A stretch of 64,000 nt of DNA from Muribaculaceae bacterium (GCA_017548365.1 JAFZAC010000035.1:26437-90436), one strand, 5' to 3'; counted from the stretch's first letter, positions 26,772-35,610 are shown. The notes: a model not told the origin generated them from the sequence alone. Numbers and translations: made by a program.

Positions 26772-27215
26772 ATGCTTAAGTTCTTATTGACATTTGGTAT
26801 TTTTGGTAATTTTTCAACAGCATTACAATTATATAGAAAAAGTAAATTTTTCTATCCTTTTTACACAATGCACGTGAGATTCCACAATGCTTATGTCCCT
26901 TTTTCTTGTACCATTGGGAAAGGCGTTACATTTCCACATGGTATTGATGGGTGCTTCTTCTCATGCGATACTATAATTGGTGATAATTGCGTGATTATGC
27001 AACATGTGACAATAGGGTCAACAATTTATGGTGGCGGAAAAAGAGCTGGAGCCCCGAGAATAGGAAATAATGTCTTTATTGGGGCTGGAGCTAAAATTAT
27101 AGGAAGAATCACCATTGGTGATAATGCTAAAATTGGAGCTGGATGTATTGTAGCTGAAGATGTGCCAAACGGTGCAGTGTGTGTTATGCCTAAACCTCGC
27201 ATAATATTGAAATAA
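26772..27215 (+). CDS. Hexapeptide-repeat acetyltransferase, serine O-acetyltransferase type
   Basis: 147 residues. The C-terminal 100 residues form a left-handed beta helix of hexapeptides (IGDNCVIMQHVTIGSTI, IGNNVFIGAGAKIIGRITIGDNAKIGAGCIV) ending in the typical VPNGAVCVMPKPRII. The catalytic His is in FPHGIDG. Most similar to the CysE-like acetyltransferases found in polysaccharide clusters, which acetylate sugars, rather than to true CysE, which has a longer N-terminal helical domain; there is no cysK nearby. The gene is visibly richer in A/T than its surroundings and stands alone, suggesting acquisition by transfer. Function as an O-acetyltransferase is likely, substrate unknown. Confidence 0.8.
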   Translation: MLKFLLTFGIFGNFSTALQLYRKSKFFYPFYTMHVRFHNAYVPFSCTIGKGVTFPHGIDGCFFSCDTIIGDNCVIMQHVTIGSTIYGGGKRAGAPRIGNNVFIGAGAKIIGRITIGDNAKIGAGCIVAEDVPNGAVCVMPKPRIILK

Positions 27216-27324
27216 ATTGTTTGCATATTTAAAAGAATATGACAGAACACTAATGCACTATCCCAGTCAGAAGACTCATCAGCATTTAATTGAGGTAAAT
27301 ACCATTGTGGTTATTGATCATTGA

Positions 27325-28302
27325 CTATGAATTCTTGTTCTTGCCGTTAAGCCAGTTTATTGCCTCGTCTAGCAGACCATTGACAAATGTATCGCTACAG
27401 CTCTTTTGACACTCTTTTAAGCTCTTTATGCATAGTTTCTTTTCACTCTCGGTTATCACGCCATCGGCACGTTTGCACATCTGAAGTAGTTCGGTAGCAT
27501 AGGCAGCACCCTTTCTGGGTGACTGCTTCACTTTTTCCTTGTATTTGCTGGTCAACAATGCAAATGTGGCAAGCCACGTTGTATTTTCATCATCATTTGT
27601 GTCGTTGTCACTGGAATAGACCTTGATATTATAGGTATTGCCCAATCGTTCTCCCAACATTTCAAGCTGAGGCGACATCATCTCAAGTGCTTTAAAACTA
27701 TTTAAATCAATGAGGCTATCAACCTTAAGAGTAAAACCATTGCCACTGCTCCCTTTGAACATCAATGTTTCATCAGTTTGATAATCACCAGGTTTCTTCC
27801 CATAGATTTTATAAATTTTGCCCAAATAACAATCATCATTATCCTGTTTCCACTCTATAGCATAACTGGTGCGGAAGTCACTCTGCTGCTTGTCCTTAAA
27901 ACACACTACCATGAAATTCATATCATTATCGGCACCTATGAGCTCAAAGTCATTTTTTCCTGTGCCATAGGCGATTGCATAGGTCACACCTCTGCTGCCG
28001 GCTTTACCCGACGCGCTGTGATAGGCCTTTTCACTGTCCTGCATCATGGCATGTGTCAATTCTTTGATGTAACTTCCTTTATCACCGGGTAATCTAAACT
28101 GTTTAACTATACACACTCCAGAAACCTCCCCTGAGTTTTGGTCTCGGTAGTCAATAGCCTTGTTCATTGTAATGAAATCATCGTCGAGAACTCTTGTGAT
28201 TTTGTTGTAGGCATCGACCACATGTTCTTGTGCGGCACACCCAAAGATGGCTAGTATTGCCATTGCTGCTGCAACCATAATTGTAATAAATAGATTTTTC
28301 AT
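27325..28302 (-). CDS. Secreted protein of unknown function, third gene of a sigma operon
   Basis: 325 residues. The signal sequence (MVAAAMAILAIFGCAAQ) may be a lipoprotein signal at Cys22 or a plain one cleaved after AQ. The body begins with an alpha/beta part (HVVDAYNKITRVLDDDFITMN ... GVCIVKQFRL) resembling the DUF4252-like small exported domains that accompany sigma factors in Bacteroidota, though I cannot assign a family. A second part (about 120-240) is beta-rich. The last 70 residues hold Cys-containing helices (LLQMCKRADGVITESEKKLCIKSLKECQKSCSDTF). Only 13 bases separate it from the upstream membrane protein gene; likely co-transcribed. Confidence 0.75.
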   Translation of the reverse strand: MKNLFITIMVAAAMAILAIFGCAAQEHVVDAYNKITRVLDDDFITMNKAIDYRDQNSGEVSGVCIVKQFRLPGDKGSYIKELTHAMMQDSEKAYHSASGKAGSRGVTYAIAYGTGKNDFELIGADNDMNFMVVCFKDKQQSDFRTSYAIEWKQDNDDCYLGKIYKIYGKKPGDYQTDETLMFKGSSGNGFTLKVDSLIDLNSFKALEMMSPQLEMLGERLGNTYNIKVYSSDNDTNDDENTTWLATFALLTSKYKEKVKQSPRKGAAYATELLQMCKRADGVITESEKKLCIKSLKECQKSCSDTFVNGLLDEAINWLNGKNKNS

Positions 28303-28315
28303 ATCGCTGTTTTTT

Positions 28316-28996
28316 TTATTTAAATACTACTTGTATGATTTGTGGATTCTCATTGCGGAATGCTTGCTGCACCCTATAAACTTGGGTTCGTCCTGCCTGT
28401 TGCTCTTCATGGATCTCATTCAGCTCTCTCTCAATTATAAACTTGTCGGCCATGAGTTCTTGATGGGCCTGTTCCATCTCGCCTTTTTCTCTCTCTATTT
28501 CAGTGTCATCAAATGATGCTTTGCGAAATGTGGGTTCATGGTGCTGTTGCTTCCTTTCCCGATTCTCTAGTTTAGGCAGGTCAGATCTTTTAACAGCATT
28601 TACAACCTTTACTGTAATAGGGTTGGAGTGATCAATTTCAATGGCTCTATTAGCTGAGTTTACATCAGCAATGATACCCCCTGTGGGTTGGGTGCCATTC
28701 TTTAAATCATGACTGCGGCCCAGCTTTGGCACAATCATGATGATTATAGCTGAAACTGCGGCGGCTGCTATCACTGCCCACAAAGGATGCACGATGTTCT
28801 TCTTAAAGCCAAATCCATTATTTATAGGCATTCCTTCATCAAAATAAGCCATCATTTCCTTATATGGCTCCCATTCTTTAGGAACACTGTGCGAACTGGC
28901 AAAAAATTGCCTAAGCTCACGCTCCTGCTCAAGGGTAGTCTCACCTCGCATAAACAGGCCAAGCAATGATTCTATGTATTTCTCGTCATTATTCAT
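28316..28996 (-). CDS. Single-span membrane protein, probable anti-sigma factor
   Basis: 226 residues. Residues 1-65 are cytoplasmic and helical (ESLLGLFMRGETTLEQERELRQFF), with the look of the N-terminal part of FecR-like anti-sigma proteins. One transmembrane segment (PLWAVIAAAAVSAIIIMIVP) is near residues 70-90. The rest, 130 residues, is periplasmic, with charged helices rich in Glu/Lys/Gln (EREKGEMEQAHQELMADKF). Its start overlaps the sigma gene stop by four bases (ATGA), the tight coupling expected of a sigma/anti-sigma pair. No FecR sensor domain is visible. Anti-sigma function is inferred from position and topology. Confidence 0.75.
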   Translation of the reverse strand: MNNDEKYIESLLGLFMRGETTLEQERELRQFFASSHSVPKEWEPYKEMMAYFDEGMPINNGFGFKKNIVHPLWAVIAAAAVSAIIIMIVPKLGRSHDLKNGTQPTGGIIADVNSANRAIEIDHSNPITVKVVNAVKRSDLPKLENRERKQQHHEPTFRKASFDDTEIEREKGEMEQAHQELMADKFIIERELNEIHEEQQAGRTQVYRVQQAFRNENPQIIQVVFK

Positions 28997-29538
28997 CGTT
29001 GGTTTCTTTTTTTAATTTCATCAAGTAACTTAATACGTGCTTTTGAAAGGAGGCTCCTTGCCGTACTGTTCTCTATTCCTAGACGGCGAGCAATCTCGTC
29101 ATAGCTCAGGCATTCAACCTGACGCATGTGAAGCACTGCATACTGAGTGCAGGGCAACCGCCGCATGGCCGCATTGAGCCATGCAACCTCTTGTGATGAG
29201 ATGAGTGAGTCATCGGGGTTAATGAGCTGCGATTTAAGCTGTTTAGAGTTTATCGACATAATGGGCACATTGTAGTTGTTGCGATGCAGCGAGACCAGTT
29301 TGTGACGTGCCATCACGACTACAAGCGCCTCTAATGAACGGTATCGTTCAAGTGTGTCGCGCAACTGCCACAAGCGCAATAGCACGTCTTGTGCCACATC
29401 TTCGGCCTCCATCAAGTCGGCACCACACGACAAGCATGTAGAAACAGCTTTTTCGCGCAGCAATACAGCCTTCTTTTGAAACTCTTTCTCACCCATTTCA
29501 CTAAAAAGACGCAAAAACTCACAATTTGCGTCTATCAT
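28993..29538 (-). CDS. RNA polymerase sigma factor, ECF type
   Basis: 181 residues. Region 2: ADLMEAEDVAQDVLLRLWQLRDTL; region 4: MRRLPCTQYAVLHMRQVECLSYDEIARRLGIENSTARSLLSKARIKL with a canonical helix-turn-helix. It is the first gene of a three-gene operon with the membrane protein (4-base overlap) and the secreted protein at 27325. Such operons in Bacteroidota sense envelope or substrate signals. It differs clearly from the sigma factor at 20256 in sequence. Confidence 0.88.
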   Translation of the reverse strand: MIDANCEFLRLFSEMGEKEFQKKAVLLREKAVSTCLSCGADLMEAEDVAQDVLLRLWQLRDTLERYRSLEALVVVMARHKLVSLHRNNYNVPIMSINSKQLKSQLINPDDSLISSQEVAWLNAAMRRLPCTQYAVLHMRQVECLSYDEIARRLGIENSTARSLLSKARIKLLDEIKKRNQR

Positions 29539-29679
29539 TAACCTTTTTTAATCTTATGCATCACCTATCAAGCTTTACCTATTTCAGTAATCTCTCATTC
29601 AATACCTCGTTTGTCTGAATCATTGATTTCAGCAATTAAGATTTATAGCTAAAAACATGATTATTTCGTAAAAAAAATC

Positions 29680-29687
29680 TAAATTTG
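29680..29687 (+). promoter_or_regulatory. Probable -7 box for the second M16 peptidase
   Basis: TAAATTTG, 66 bases upstream of the ATG. The same distance as at the first M16 gene (68 bases); no clear -33 element at either. Confidence 0.4.
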
Positions 29688-29753
29688 CAAAACCATTATA
29701 ATCGAATCTATAAAACAAATTAATAATAACAACCATCTCAAAGTATTAAAAGC

Positions 29754-32570
29754 ATGAAATTAAGGAAATTATTACTTGCAGCCCTAATGCTTATCGCATT
29801 TGGCTCAATGGCACAGCTATCGTCCAATATCGAGAACGACCCCTCGGTACGCACAGGCAAGCTGCCCAACGGATTAACCTACTACATTAAGCAAAACAAC
29901 TGGCCAGAGCACCGTGTGAACTTCTATATTGCACAGCGTGTGGGCTCGCTACAGGAAGAAGAGAACCAGCGTGGTCTCGCCCATTTCCTCGAGCATATGG
30001 CATTTAACGGCTCGAAGAACTTTCCCGGCAACGGCGTGATTGACTACACTCGCTCGCTGGGTGTAGAGTTTGGACGTGACCTCAATGCCTACACAAGCGT
30101 GGACCAAACAGTTTACAACATCAACGACGTGCCAAGCACACGACAGAGCGCTATCGACTCATGCCTGCTAATCCTCAAAGACTGGTCCAATGGCCTCCTG
30201 CTCGAGGACGAGGAAATCGACAAAGAGCGCGGTGTCATTCACGAGGAGTGGCGAGTGCGCTCTAGTGCACAGCAACGCTTGTACGAGCGCAACCTTGAAA
30301 CTCTCTATCCTAATTCCAAATATGGTTTGCGCATGCCCATCGGTCTGATGAGTGTGGTCGACAACTTCAAATATAACGAGCTACGCGATTACTATCACAA
30401 GTGGTATCGCCCAGACAACCAGGCAATCGTGGTGGTTGGCGACATCGACGTGGACCGTACCGAAGCTAAAATCAAGGAGATGTTCAGCGACATTCCAGCA
30501 CCTGCGCCCGATGCAGCACAAGTTGTTGACGAACCTGTTCCCGACAATGACGAGCCTATCATTATCATCGACAAGGACAAGGAGCTGACATCCACCTCGG
30601 TTAGTGTGATGTTCAAACATGAACCCATACCCGACGAATTTAAAAGCACCATTATGTATTTACTGCAAGGTTATGCGCGTAGCAGAGCATTCAACATGCT
30701 CTACCAGCGTCTTGACGAAAAGGCTAAAGAGCCCGACTGTCCTTACATTATGGCATTTGCTGGAGATGGCACATATCTCTTATCCAAGACCAAAGACGCT
30801 TTCTCTATCACAGCTATCCCCAAGGAAGGACAGACTGCACAAGCCATCAAAGCAGTTACCGAAGAAGTACTTAGAGCTGCTCAGCATGGTTTCACAGCTA
30901 CCGAGTATGCCAGATCCCTAGATGAATACACCAGCTATCTCGAAGAGAGTTACAACAACCGCAATCAGATTGACAACGACAACTTTGGACGGCAATATTG
31001 CTCTAACTACCTAGAAAAATATCCCTATCCTTCTATCGAGTGGAAATACAATACTATGAACATGATTGCTCCTCACATTCCACTTGATCTAATCAACCAG
31101 ACCTTTGCCGAGCTTGTACCTCAAGATAATTCCAACATGGTAATCTTGAATTTCTGCACCGACAATGCAGAATTGCCCGTTGCTCAAGACCTCATAGCGG
31201 CTGTCAACGATGCACGCAATGAGAAACTTGAAGCCTATGTCGACAATGTGAAAGACGAGCCTCTCATCGCCACTATGCCCAAGGCAGGTAAGATTGTAAA
31301 AGAAACCAAGAATGAAAAGCTAGGATACACACAGCTAACACTCAGCAATGGTGCCACTGTCATCATTAAGCCCACAACATTCATGGACGACGAGATTCAA
31401 TACTATGCCGAGTCAAGAGGTGGAAGCTCACTTTACGGCAAGGATGACGTCGACAACTTCACGGTACTTGCAGGCTTGATTGAATCAAGCGGACTTGGCA
31501 ACTTCTCCAATTCCGAGCTCAAAAAAGCTCTCGCAGGTAAGAATGTACAAGTAAATATGTCTCTTTCTGACGATTATGAATCATTTGATGGTTATTCTAC
31601 AAAGAAGGATCTTGAAACAATGTTCCAGCTTAACTATCTCTACTTCACCGACATCAAGAAAGATGAGAAAGCTGTGAACAGCATGATTTCTATGCTTGAT
31701 AACTTCTTGAAAAACAAGGATGCCATGCCACAATCTGTTTTTTCCGACAGCCTCATTTACACCTACTACAATCACAACTGGCGTCACACTCCCATCAGTT
31801 CTGAGACACTCAAGAAAATTGACTATGACCGTGTGCTGCAAATCGCCAAAGAACGCACTGCAAATGCTGCCGACTTCACCTTCTACTTCGTAGGCAGCTT
31901 TGACGAGGCCACTATCAAGCCTCTCATCGAGCAATACATCGCTTCGCTGCCAGCACAGAAAGGCAAAAAAGAAGACTTCGGAGAAATGGTTGATTATGCT
32001 CAAGGTAAAAAAACCAACCTATTCAGCCACAAGATGGAAACGCCTCAAGTGACCTCAAGAATCATGTGGCACACTTATGCTCTGCCCTATACTATGGAGA
32101 ATGACATCCTAGCCGACATCACAGGACAAGTGCTCGAAGACATGCTTCTCAAGAAGGTGCGTGAAGACGAAGGCGCCGCTTATTCGCCAAATGGCTGGGC
32201 ATCAATTTCTTACTCGGGACACAAAGTAGTAACTACAGCAGCAGTAAGTTGCAATTTCAAACCCGAGAAAAAGGACATAGTCCTGGGCATCATGCGCGAA
32301 TCGCTCAACGAGATTGCTAATGGCCAAGTAACTCAAGACATTCTTGATAAAATCAAGGAAAAAATGGCTAAGGACTTTGACACCAACTTGAAAGACAACA
32401 ACTACTGGATTGGCCTCCTTAGCTTCTACGTTGACCGCAACATAGACGAATACAATGGATACAAAGAAGCATTGAACAAAATTACAACTGCCGATATAAG
32501 CAACTTTGTCAAGAACAGTATCCTCAAGAGCGGTAACTGCATCGAGATTACCATGGTACCTGAAGAGTAA
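29754..32570 (+). CDS. Secreted M16 family metallopeptidase (pitrilysin-like), copy 2
   Basis: 938 residues, paralogous over the full length to the product of 21615-24428. Signal peptide LLLAALMLIAFGSMAQ; zinc motif HFLEH at residues 77-81; distal Glu in ERGVIHEEWR. Conservation is uneven: residues 25-250 are almost identical to copy 1, 265-480 are clearly diverged, and blocks such as IAKERTANAADFTFYFVGSF are again identical. This suggests constraint or gene conversion on the catalytic part and change in the part that shapes the substrate chamber. A hairpin terminator follows. Confidence 0.93.
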   Translation: MKLRKLLLAALMLIAFGSMAQLSSNIENDPSVRTGKLPNGLTYYIKQNNWPEHRVNFYIAQRVGSLQEEENQRGLAHFLEHMAFNGSKNFPGNGVIDYTRSLGVEFGRDLNAYTSVDQTVYNINDVPSTRQSAIDSCLLILKDWSNGLLLEDEEIDKERGVIHEEWRVRSSAQQRLYERNLETLYPNSKYGLRMPIGLMSVVDNFKYNELRDYYHKWYRPDNQAIVVVGDIDVDRTEAKIKEMFSDIPAPAPDAAQVVDEPVPDNDEPIIIIDKDKELTSTSVSVMFKHEPIPDEFKSTIMYLLQGYARSRAFNMLYQRLDEKAKEPDCPYIMAFAGDGTYLLSKTKDAFSITAIPKEGQTAQAIKAVTEEVLRAAQHGFTATEYARSLDEYTSYLEESYNNRNQIDNDNFGRQYCSNYLEKYPYPSIEWKYNTMNMIAPHIPLDLINQTFAELVPQDNSNMVILNFCTDNAELPVAQDLIAAVNDARNEKLEAYVDNVKDEPLIATMPKAGKIVKETKNEKLGYTQLTLSNGATVIIKPTTFMDDEIQYYAESRGGSSLYGKDDVDNFTVLAGLIESSGLGNFSNSELKKALAGKNVQVNMSLSDDYESFDGYSTKKDLETMFQLNYLYFTDIKKDEKAVNSMISMLDNFLKNKDAMPQSVFSDSLIYTYYNHNWRHTPISSETLKKIDYDRVLQIAKERTANAADFTFYFVGSFDEATIKPLIEQYIASLPAQKGKKEDFGEMVDYAQGKKTNLFSHKMETPQVTSRIMWHTYALPYTMENDILADITGQVLEDMLLKKVREDEGAAYSPNGWASISYSGHKVVTTAAVSCNFKPEKKDIVLGIMRESLNEIANGQVTQDILDKIKEKMAKDFDTNLKDNNYWIGLLSFYVDRNIDEYNGYKEALNKITTADISNFVKNSILKSGNCIEITMVPEE

Positions 32571-32595
32571 AATATTCTCCACTTGAAACATCAAT

Positions 32596-32630
32596 AGCGC
32601 CTGTCACACTTGTGACGGGCGCTTCTACTT
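32596..32630 (+). terminator. Terminator of M16 peptidase copy 2
   Basis: 12-bp stem with one G-T pair (32596-32607 with 32612-32623), loop ACTT, then a T-rich stretch. Confidence 0.75.
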
Positions 32631-32701
32631 TTCTTACCACAATAAAAACAAGTAACCAACAAAAAACTGACAACTAAAAACCAATAACTAAAAACTTTTC
32701 A

Positions 32702-32718
32702 CTAACTTTGCAAGTTAG
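32702..32718 (+). promoter_or_regulatory. -7 box inside a palindrome, upstream of the Xaa-Pro aminopeptidase
   Basis: TAACTTTG (32703-32710) lies in CTAACTT-TGC-AAGTTAG, 7-bp arms perfect. The 18 bases TTTTCACTAACTTTGCAA recur at 60216-60233 before queF. Confidence 0.6.
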
Positions 32719-32749
32719 AAAATAAAAAACATCATTAATATAATACACA

Positions 32750-34525
32750 ATGAACAACAATCTTGAAGCTTTGCGCGAATACATGCGCAGCAAGGGCGTT
32801 GATGCCGTTATCATCCCTGGCACTGACCCTCATCAGAGTGAATATGTGAACGACCACTGGAAATTCCGCGACTGGTTGAGCGGCTTCACCGGCAGCAACG
32901 GAACAGCTGTTGTGACACTTAACAACGCCAGCCTGTGGACCGACTCACGATATTTCCTTCAAGCCGAAATAGAGCTGGAAGACAGCGGTTTTGAACTCCA
33001 ACAAGTGGAATATCGAGGCGAGTTGTCAGTAATCATGCAGTGGATAGCACAGGAACTGCAGGAAGACGACACAGTTGCAGTCGATGGACAACTTTTCACA
33101 CTGCGTGAAACAAACCAAATCGAACAAATATGCGGAGAGAACGGTTTTCTCTTTGCTACCGACTTCTATCCTGCTGATAATATTTGGGACAACCGTCCAC
33201 CACGGCCCATGTCGCAAGCTTTCGTACACGACGAGAGCTATGCTGGCGAAGACGTTGAGAGCAAACTCTCTCGCACCATGGAAAAGGTAGAAGATGCCGG
33301 TGCCGATAGCATCCTTATCACAGCACTCGACGAGATAGCCTGGCTACTGAACCTGCGCGGCAACGACGTAGATTTCACTCCAGTGGCATTAGCCTATTTC
33401 TACATGAGCGACAAAGACCGCGTAATCTTCATTGATGGTGACAAAGTGACCAAAGAAGTGAAAGAACACCTCGGCCAATACAAGGTTAGAATCAAGGACT
33501 ATGACGATGTATATAAGTTCCTCGAGAAACGAAATGTCAACAACACTATACTTCTCGACCCCGACAAGGTGAGCGACACTCTGGGGCAACTGCTTATGTG
33601 CGACAAAGTTTATGGCACATCGCCAGTAGAAGCCCTAAAATCTATCAAAAATGAGGTACAGATTGAGGGATTCCGCAAAGCGATGGAACGTGATGGAGCT
33701 GCGCTCGTGAGACTATTTATGTGGATCGAGCAGAATGCTGCCAGTGGCACTATCAACGAGCTCGATGTGTGGGATAAAGGCAAGCAAGAGCGTGCAAAGA
33801 GCGAACTTTATCGTGGCGACAGCTTCGAGATGATATGCGGATACCGCGAGCACGGAGCAATTGTCCACTACAGCGCCACCCCCGAGAGCGCAAGCACCCT
33901 GCAAGGCGAGGGACTTCTGCTCGTGGACAGCGGCGCTCAGTACCTCGACGGTACAACCGACATCACTCGCACCATCACCTTGGGCAACCCCACCGAGCAA
34001 GAGAAACATGACTTTACTCTTGTGCTCAAGGGACATCTTGCCCTTAGCCGTGCCAAGTTCCCAGTGGGCACTACCGGCGTGCAACTTGACGCGTTTGCCC
34101 GCATGCCCCTATGGCAAGAGCACATGACATACGGTCATGGTACAGGTCACGGCATAGGTCACTTCCTAGGTTGCCATGAGGGCCCTCATAGCATCAACGG
34201 ACGTCTGAATCCTGTTGCACTTGTACCAGGAATGGTCGCAAGCAACGAACCAGGCCTGTACAAGACTGGCGAGTATGGTATCCGCACCGAGAACATCCTT
34301 CTTGTGGTAGAAGGCAAAATCACTGAGAACTTCGGCAACTTCCTAGAGTTTGAAACCTTGACACTATTCCCCTACGATACCCGACTCATCAACATCAGCA
34401 TGCTCAGCCCCGAAGAGATGAAACAAATTAACGACTATCATGCTATGGTGCTTGAACGTCTAACTCCATATCTTAATGACGAAGAAATAGCATGGCTTAC
34501 TGAAAAGTGCAAAGCACTTTTCTAA
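32750..34525 (+). CDS. Xaa-Pro aminopeptidase (peptidase family M24B)
   Basis: 591 residues, the long three-domain form: two creatinase-like N-terminal domains (starting NNLEALREYMRSKGVDAVIIPGTDPHQSEY) and a C-terminal pita-bread catalytic domain. The metal ligands are visible in order: LLVDSGAQYLDGTTDIT (two Asp), GHGTGHGIGHFLGCHEGP (His), ASNEPGLY (Glu) and GIRTENILL (Glu). It removes the N-terminal residue from peptides with proline second; no signal peptide, so cytoplasmic. It fits with the prolyl oligopeptidase and M16 enzymes in this window as peptide-catabolic functions. The first part of a dispersed repeat begins within 2 bases of the stop codon. Confidence 0.95.
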   Translation: MNNNLEALREYMRSKGVDAVIIPGTDPHQSEYVNDHWKFRDWLSGFTGSNGTAVVTLNNASLWTDSRYFLQAEIELEDSGFELQQVEYRGELSVIMQWIAQELQEDDTVAVDGQLFTLRETNQIEQICGENGFLFATDFYPADNIWDNRPPRPMSQAFVHDESYAGEDVESKLSRTMEKVEDAGADSILITALDEIAWLLNLRGNDVDFTPVALAYFYMSDKDRVIFIDGDKVTKEVKEHLGQYKVRIKDYDDVYKFLEKRNVNNTILLDPDKVSDTLGQLLMCDKVYGTSPVEALKSIKNEVQIEGFRKAMERDGAALVRLFMWIEQNAASGTINELDVWDKGKQERAKSELYRGDSFEMICGYREHGAIVHYSATPESASTLQGEGLLLVDSGAQYLDGTTDITRTITLGNPTEQEKHDFTLVLKGHLALSRAKFPVGTTGVQLDAFARMPLWQEHMTYGHGTGHGIGHFLGCHEGPHSINGRLNPVALVPGMVASNEPGLYKTGEYGIRTENILLVVEGKITENFGNFLEFETLTLFPYDTRLINISMLSPEEMKQINDYHAMVLERLTPYLNDEEIAWLTEKCKALF

Positions 34526-34563
34526 TGCACAATGCATAATGCACAATGCACAATGTAATTAAT
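34523..34563 (+). repeat. Left inverted repeat of the four-helix-bundle element
   Basis: Repeats of ATGCACAATGCATAATGC ending in AATTAAT. Its reverse complement matches the repeat at 34978-35015 on the other side of the small gene. Confidence 0.65.
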
Positions 34564-34585
34564 AAAGAAATCAAATAATCAATTA

Positions 34586-34948
34586 ATGAAATCTGACACA
34601 TATAATATTATAGTTATTAAGAGTAAAGCTTTTGCTCTTAAATCAATAAAACTCTATCGTTATTTGATTGAAGAAAAACATGAGTATGTGCTGTCAAGAC
34701 AGTTCTTACGTTCAGCAACTAGCATTGGCGCTAATATTAAAGAAGCTATTCGTGGTCAGAGTAATGCCGATTTTGGTTCAAAGATGAACATCGCATTGAA
34801 AGAGGCAAGTGAAACAGAATACTGGTTAGAGTTGATGCAAGAGAGTGAATATATCTCCTATAATCAAGGGGAAGAAACTTTAAATGATTGTAGAGAGCTT
34901 TTAAGAATTCTAACAGCAATAGTAAAAACAACTTTTGATAACAACTGA
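34586..34948 (+). CDS. Four-helix-bundle protein (23S rRNA intervening-sequence protein family)
   Basis: 120 residues of four long helices. The family core is plain: SRQFLRSATSIGANIKEA, followed by DFGSKMNIALKEASETEYWLELM. This family was first seen encoded in 23S rRNA insertions and is related to the Avd accessory protein of diversity-generating retroelements; members are basic, oligomeric and thought to bind nucleic acid, but no cellular role is established. Here it sits between inverted copies of an ATGCACAATGC-type repeat and is more AT-rich than its flanks, so the whole 490-bp unit may be mobile. No reverse transcriptase or variable repeat is near. Confidence 0.85.
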   Translation: MKSDTYNIIVIKSKAFALKSIKLYRYLIEEKHEYVLSRQFLRSATSIGANIKEAIRGQSNADFGSKMNIALKEASETEYWLELMQESEYISYNQGEETLNDCRELLRILTAIVKTTFDNN

Positions 34949-34977
34949 TTATATTTTCATTATGCACCTTGATATTC

Positions 34978-35015
34978 AATTAATTATGCATTGTGCATTA
35001 TGAATTATGAATTAA
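34978..35015 (-). repeat. Right inverted repeat of the four-helix-bundle element
   Basis: Reads AATTATGCATTGTGCATTAT and on into ATGAATTATGAATT, the inverse of the left copy; it ends a few bases before the carbonic anhydrase start. Confidence 0.65.
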
Positions 35016-35022
35016 AATAACT

Positions 35023-35544
35023 ATGGCTATAATAAGAAAAGTGAGGGGATTCACCCCAAAGATTGGGCAAGGGACATTTCTTGCCGACAATGCAGTGGTA
35101 GTGGGCGATGTCACTATTGGTGATGAGTGCAGCATCTGGTTTGGTGCTGTGCTCCGTGGAGACGTTAACACCATCACCCTGGGCAACCGAGTTAACGTAC
35201 AAGATGGCAGCGTGCTGCACACTCTATACCAAAAATCAACCATAGAGATTGGTGACGACGTGTCCATAGGCCACAATGTTACCATCCACGGTGCAAAAAT
35301 CAATGATATGGCTCTCATTGGCATGGGCAGCACTATTCTCGACCATGCCGAAATAGGCGAAGGGGCCATTATCGCTGCAGGCAGTGTAGTACTCAGCGGC
35401 ACCAAGGTTGGGCCTCACGAACTCTGGGCTGGCTCCCCTGCCAAGTTCAAAAAGATAGTAGACCCAGCACAAGCTAAGGAAATAAATGTAAAAATCGCCC
35501 GCAACTACCTCATGTACAGCACTTGGTACGAGGATAACGAATAG
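35023..35544 (+). CDS. Gamma-carbonic-anhydrase family protein
   Basis: 173 residues, the usual length. It is a left-handed beta helix of hexapeptides (VVVGDVTIGDECSIWFGAVLRGDVNTITLGNRVNVQDGSVLH) with the three zinc-site histidines in VLHTL, IGHNVTIHG. The family catalyses CO2 hydration in some members; others show no activity, so the name is structural. Cytoplasmic. Only 8 bases separate the ATG from the repeat on its left. A strong terminator follows. Confidence 0.9.
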   Translation: MAIIRKVRGFTPKIGQGTFLADNAVVVGDVTIGDECSIWFGAVLRGDVNTITLGNRVNVQDGSVLHTLYQKSTIEIGDDVSIGHNVTIHGAKINDMALIGMGSTILDHAEIGEGAIIAAGSVVLSGTKVGPHELWAGSPAKFKKIVDPAQAKEINVKIARNYLMYSTWYEDNE

Positions 35545-35570
35545 ATACAAAACACAAAACACAAAAAACG

Positions 35571-35608
35571 AAATGAGACTTGGGGGCATCTCCAAGTCTC
35601 ATTGTTTT
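35571..35608. terminator. Bidirectional terminator
   Basis: Perfect 12-bp stem (35572-35583 with 35592-35603) followed by GTTTT on the right and preceded by an A-rich run on the left; it lies between two converging genes. Confidence 0.85.
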
Positions 35609-35610
35609 CC

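Noticed and set aside
26772..27215. Assignment as true cysE of cysteine synthesis
   Set aside because: The product lacks the long N-terminal helical domain of CysE and no cysK is near; a sugar O-acetyltransferase is as likely.
34586..34948. Possible diversity-generating retroelement (Avd-like gene)
   Set aside because: No reverse transcriptase, template repeat or variable repeat was found nearby; the protein fits the wider four-helix-bundle family.
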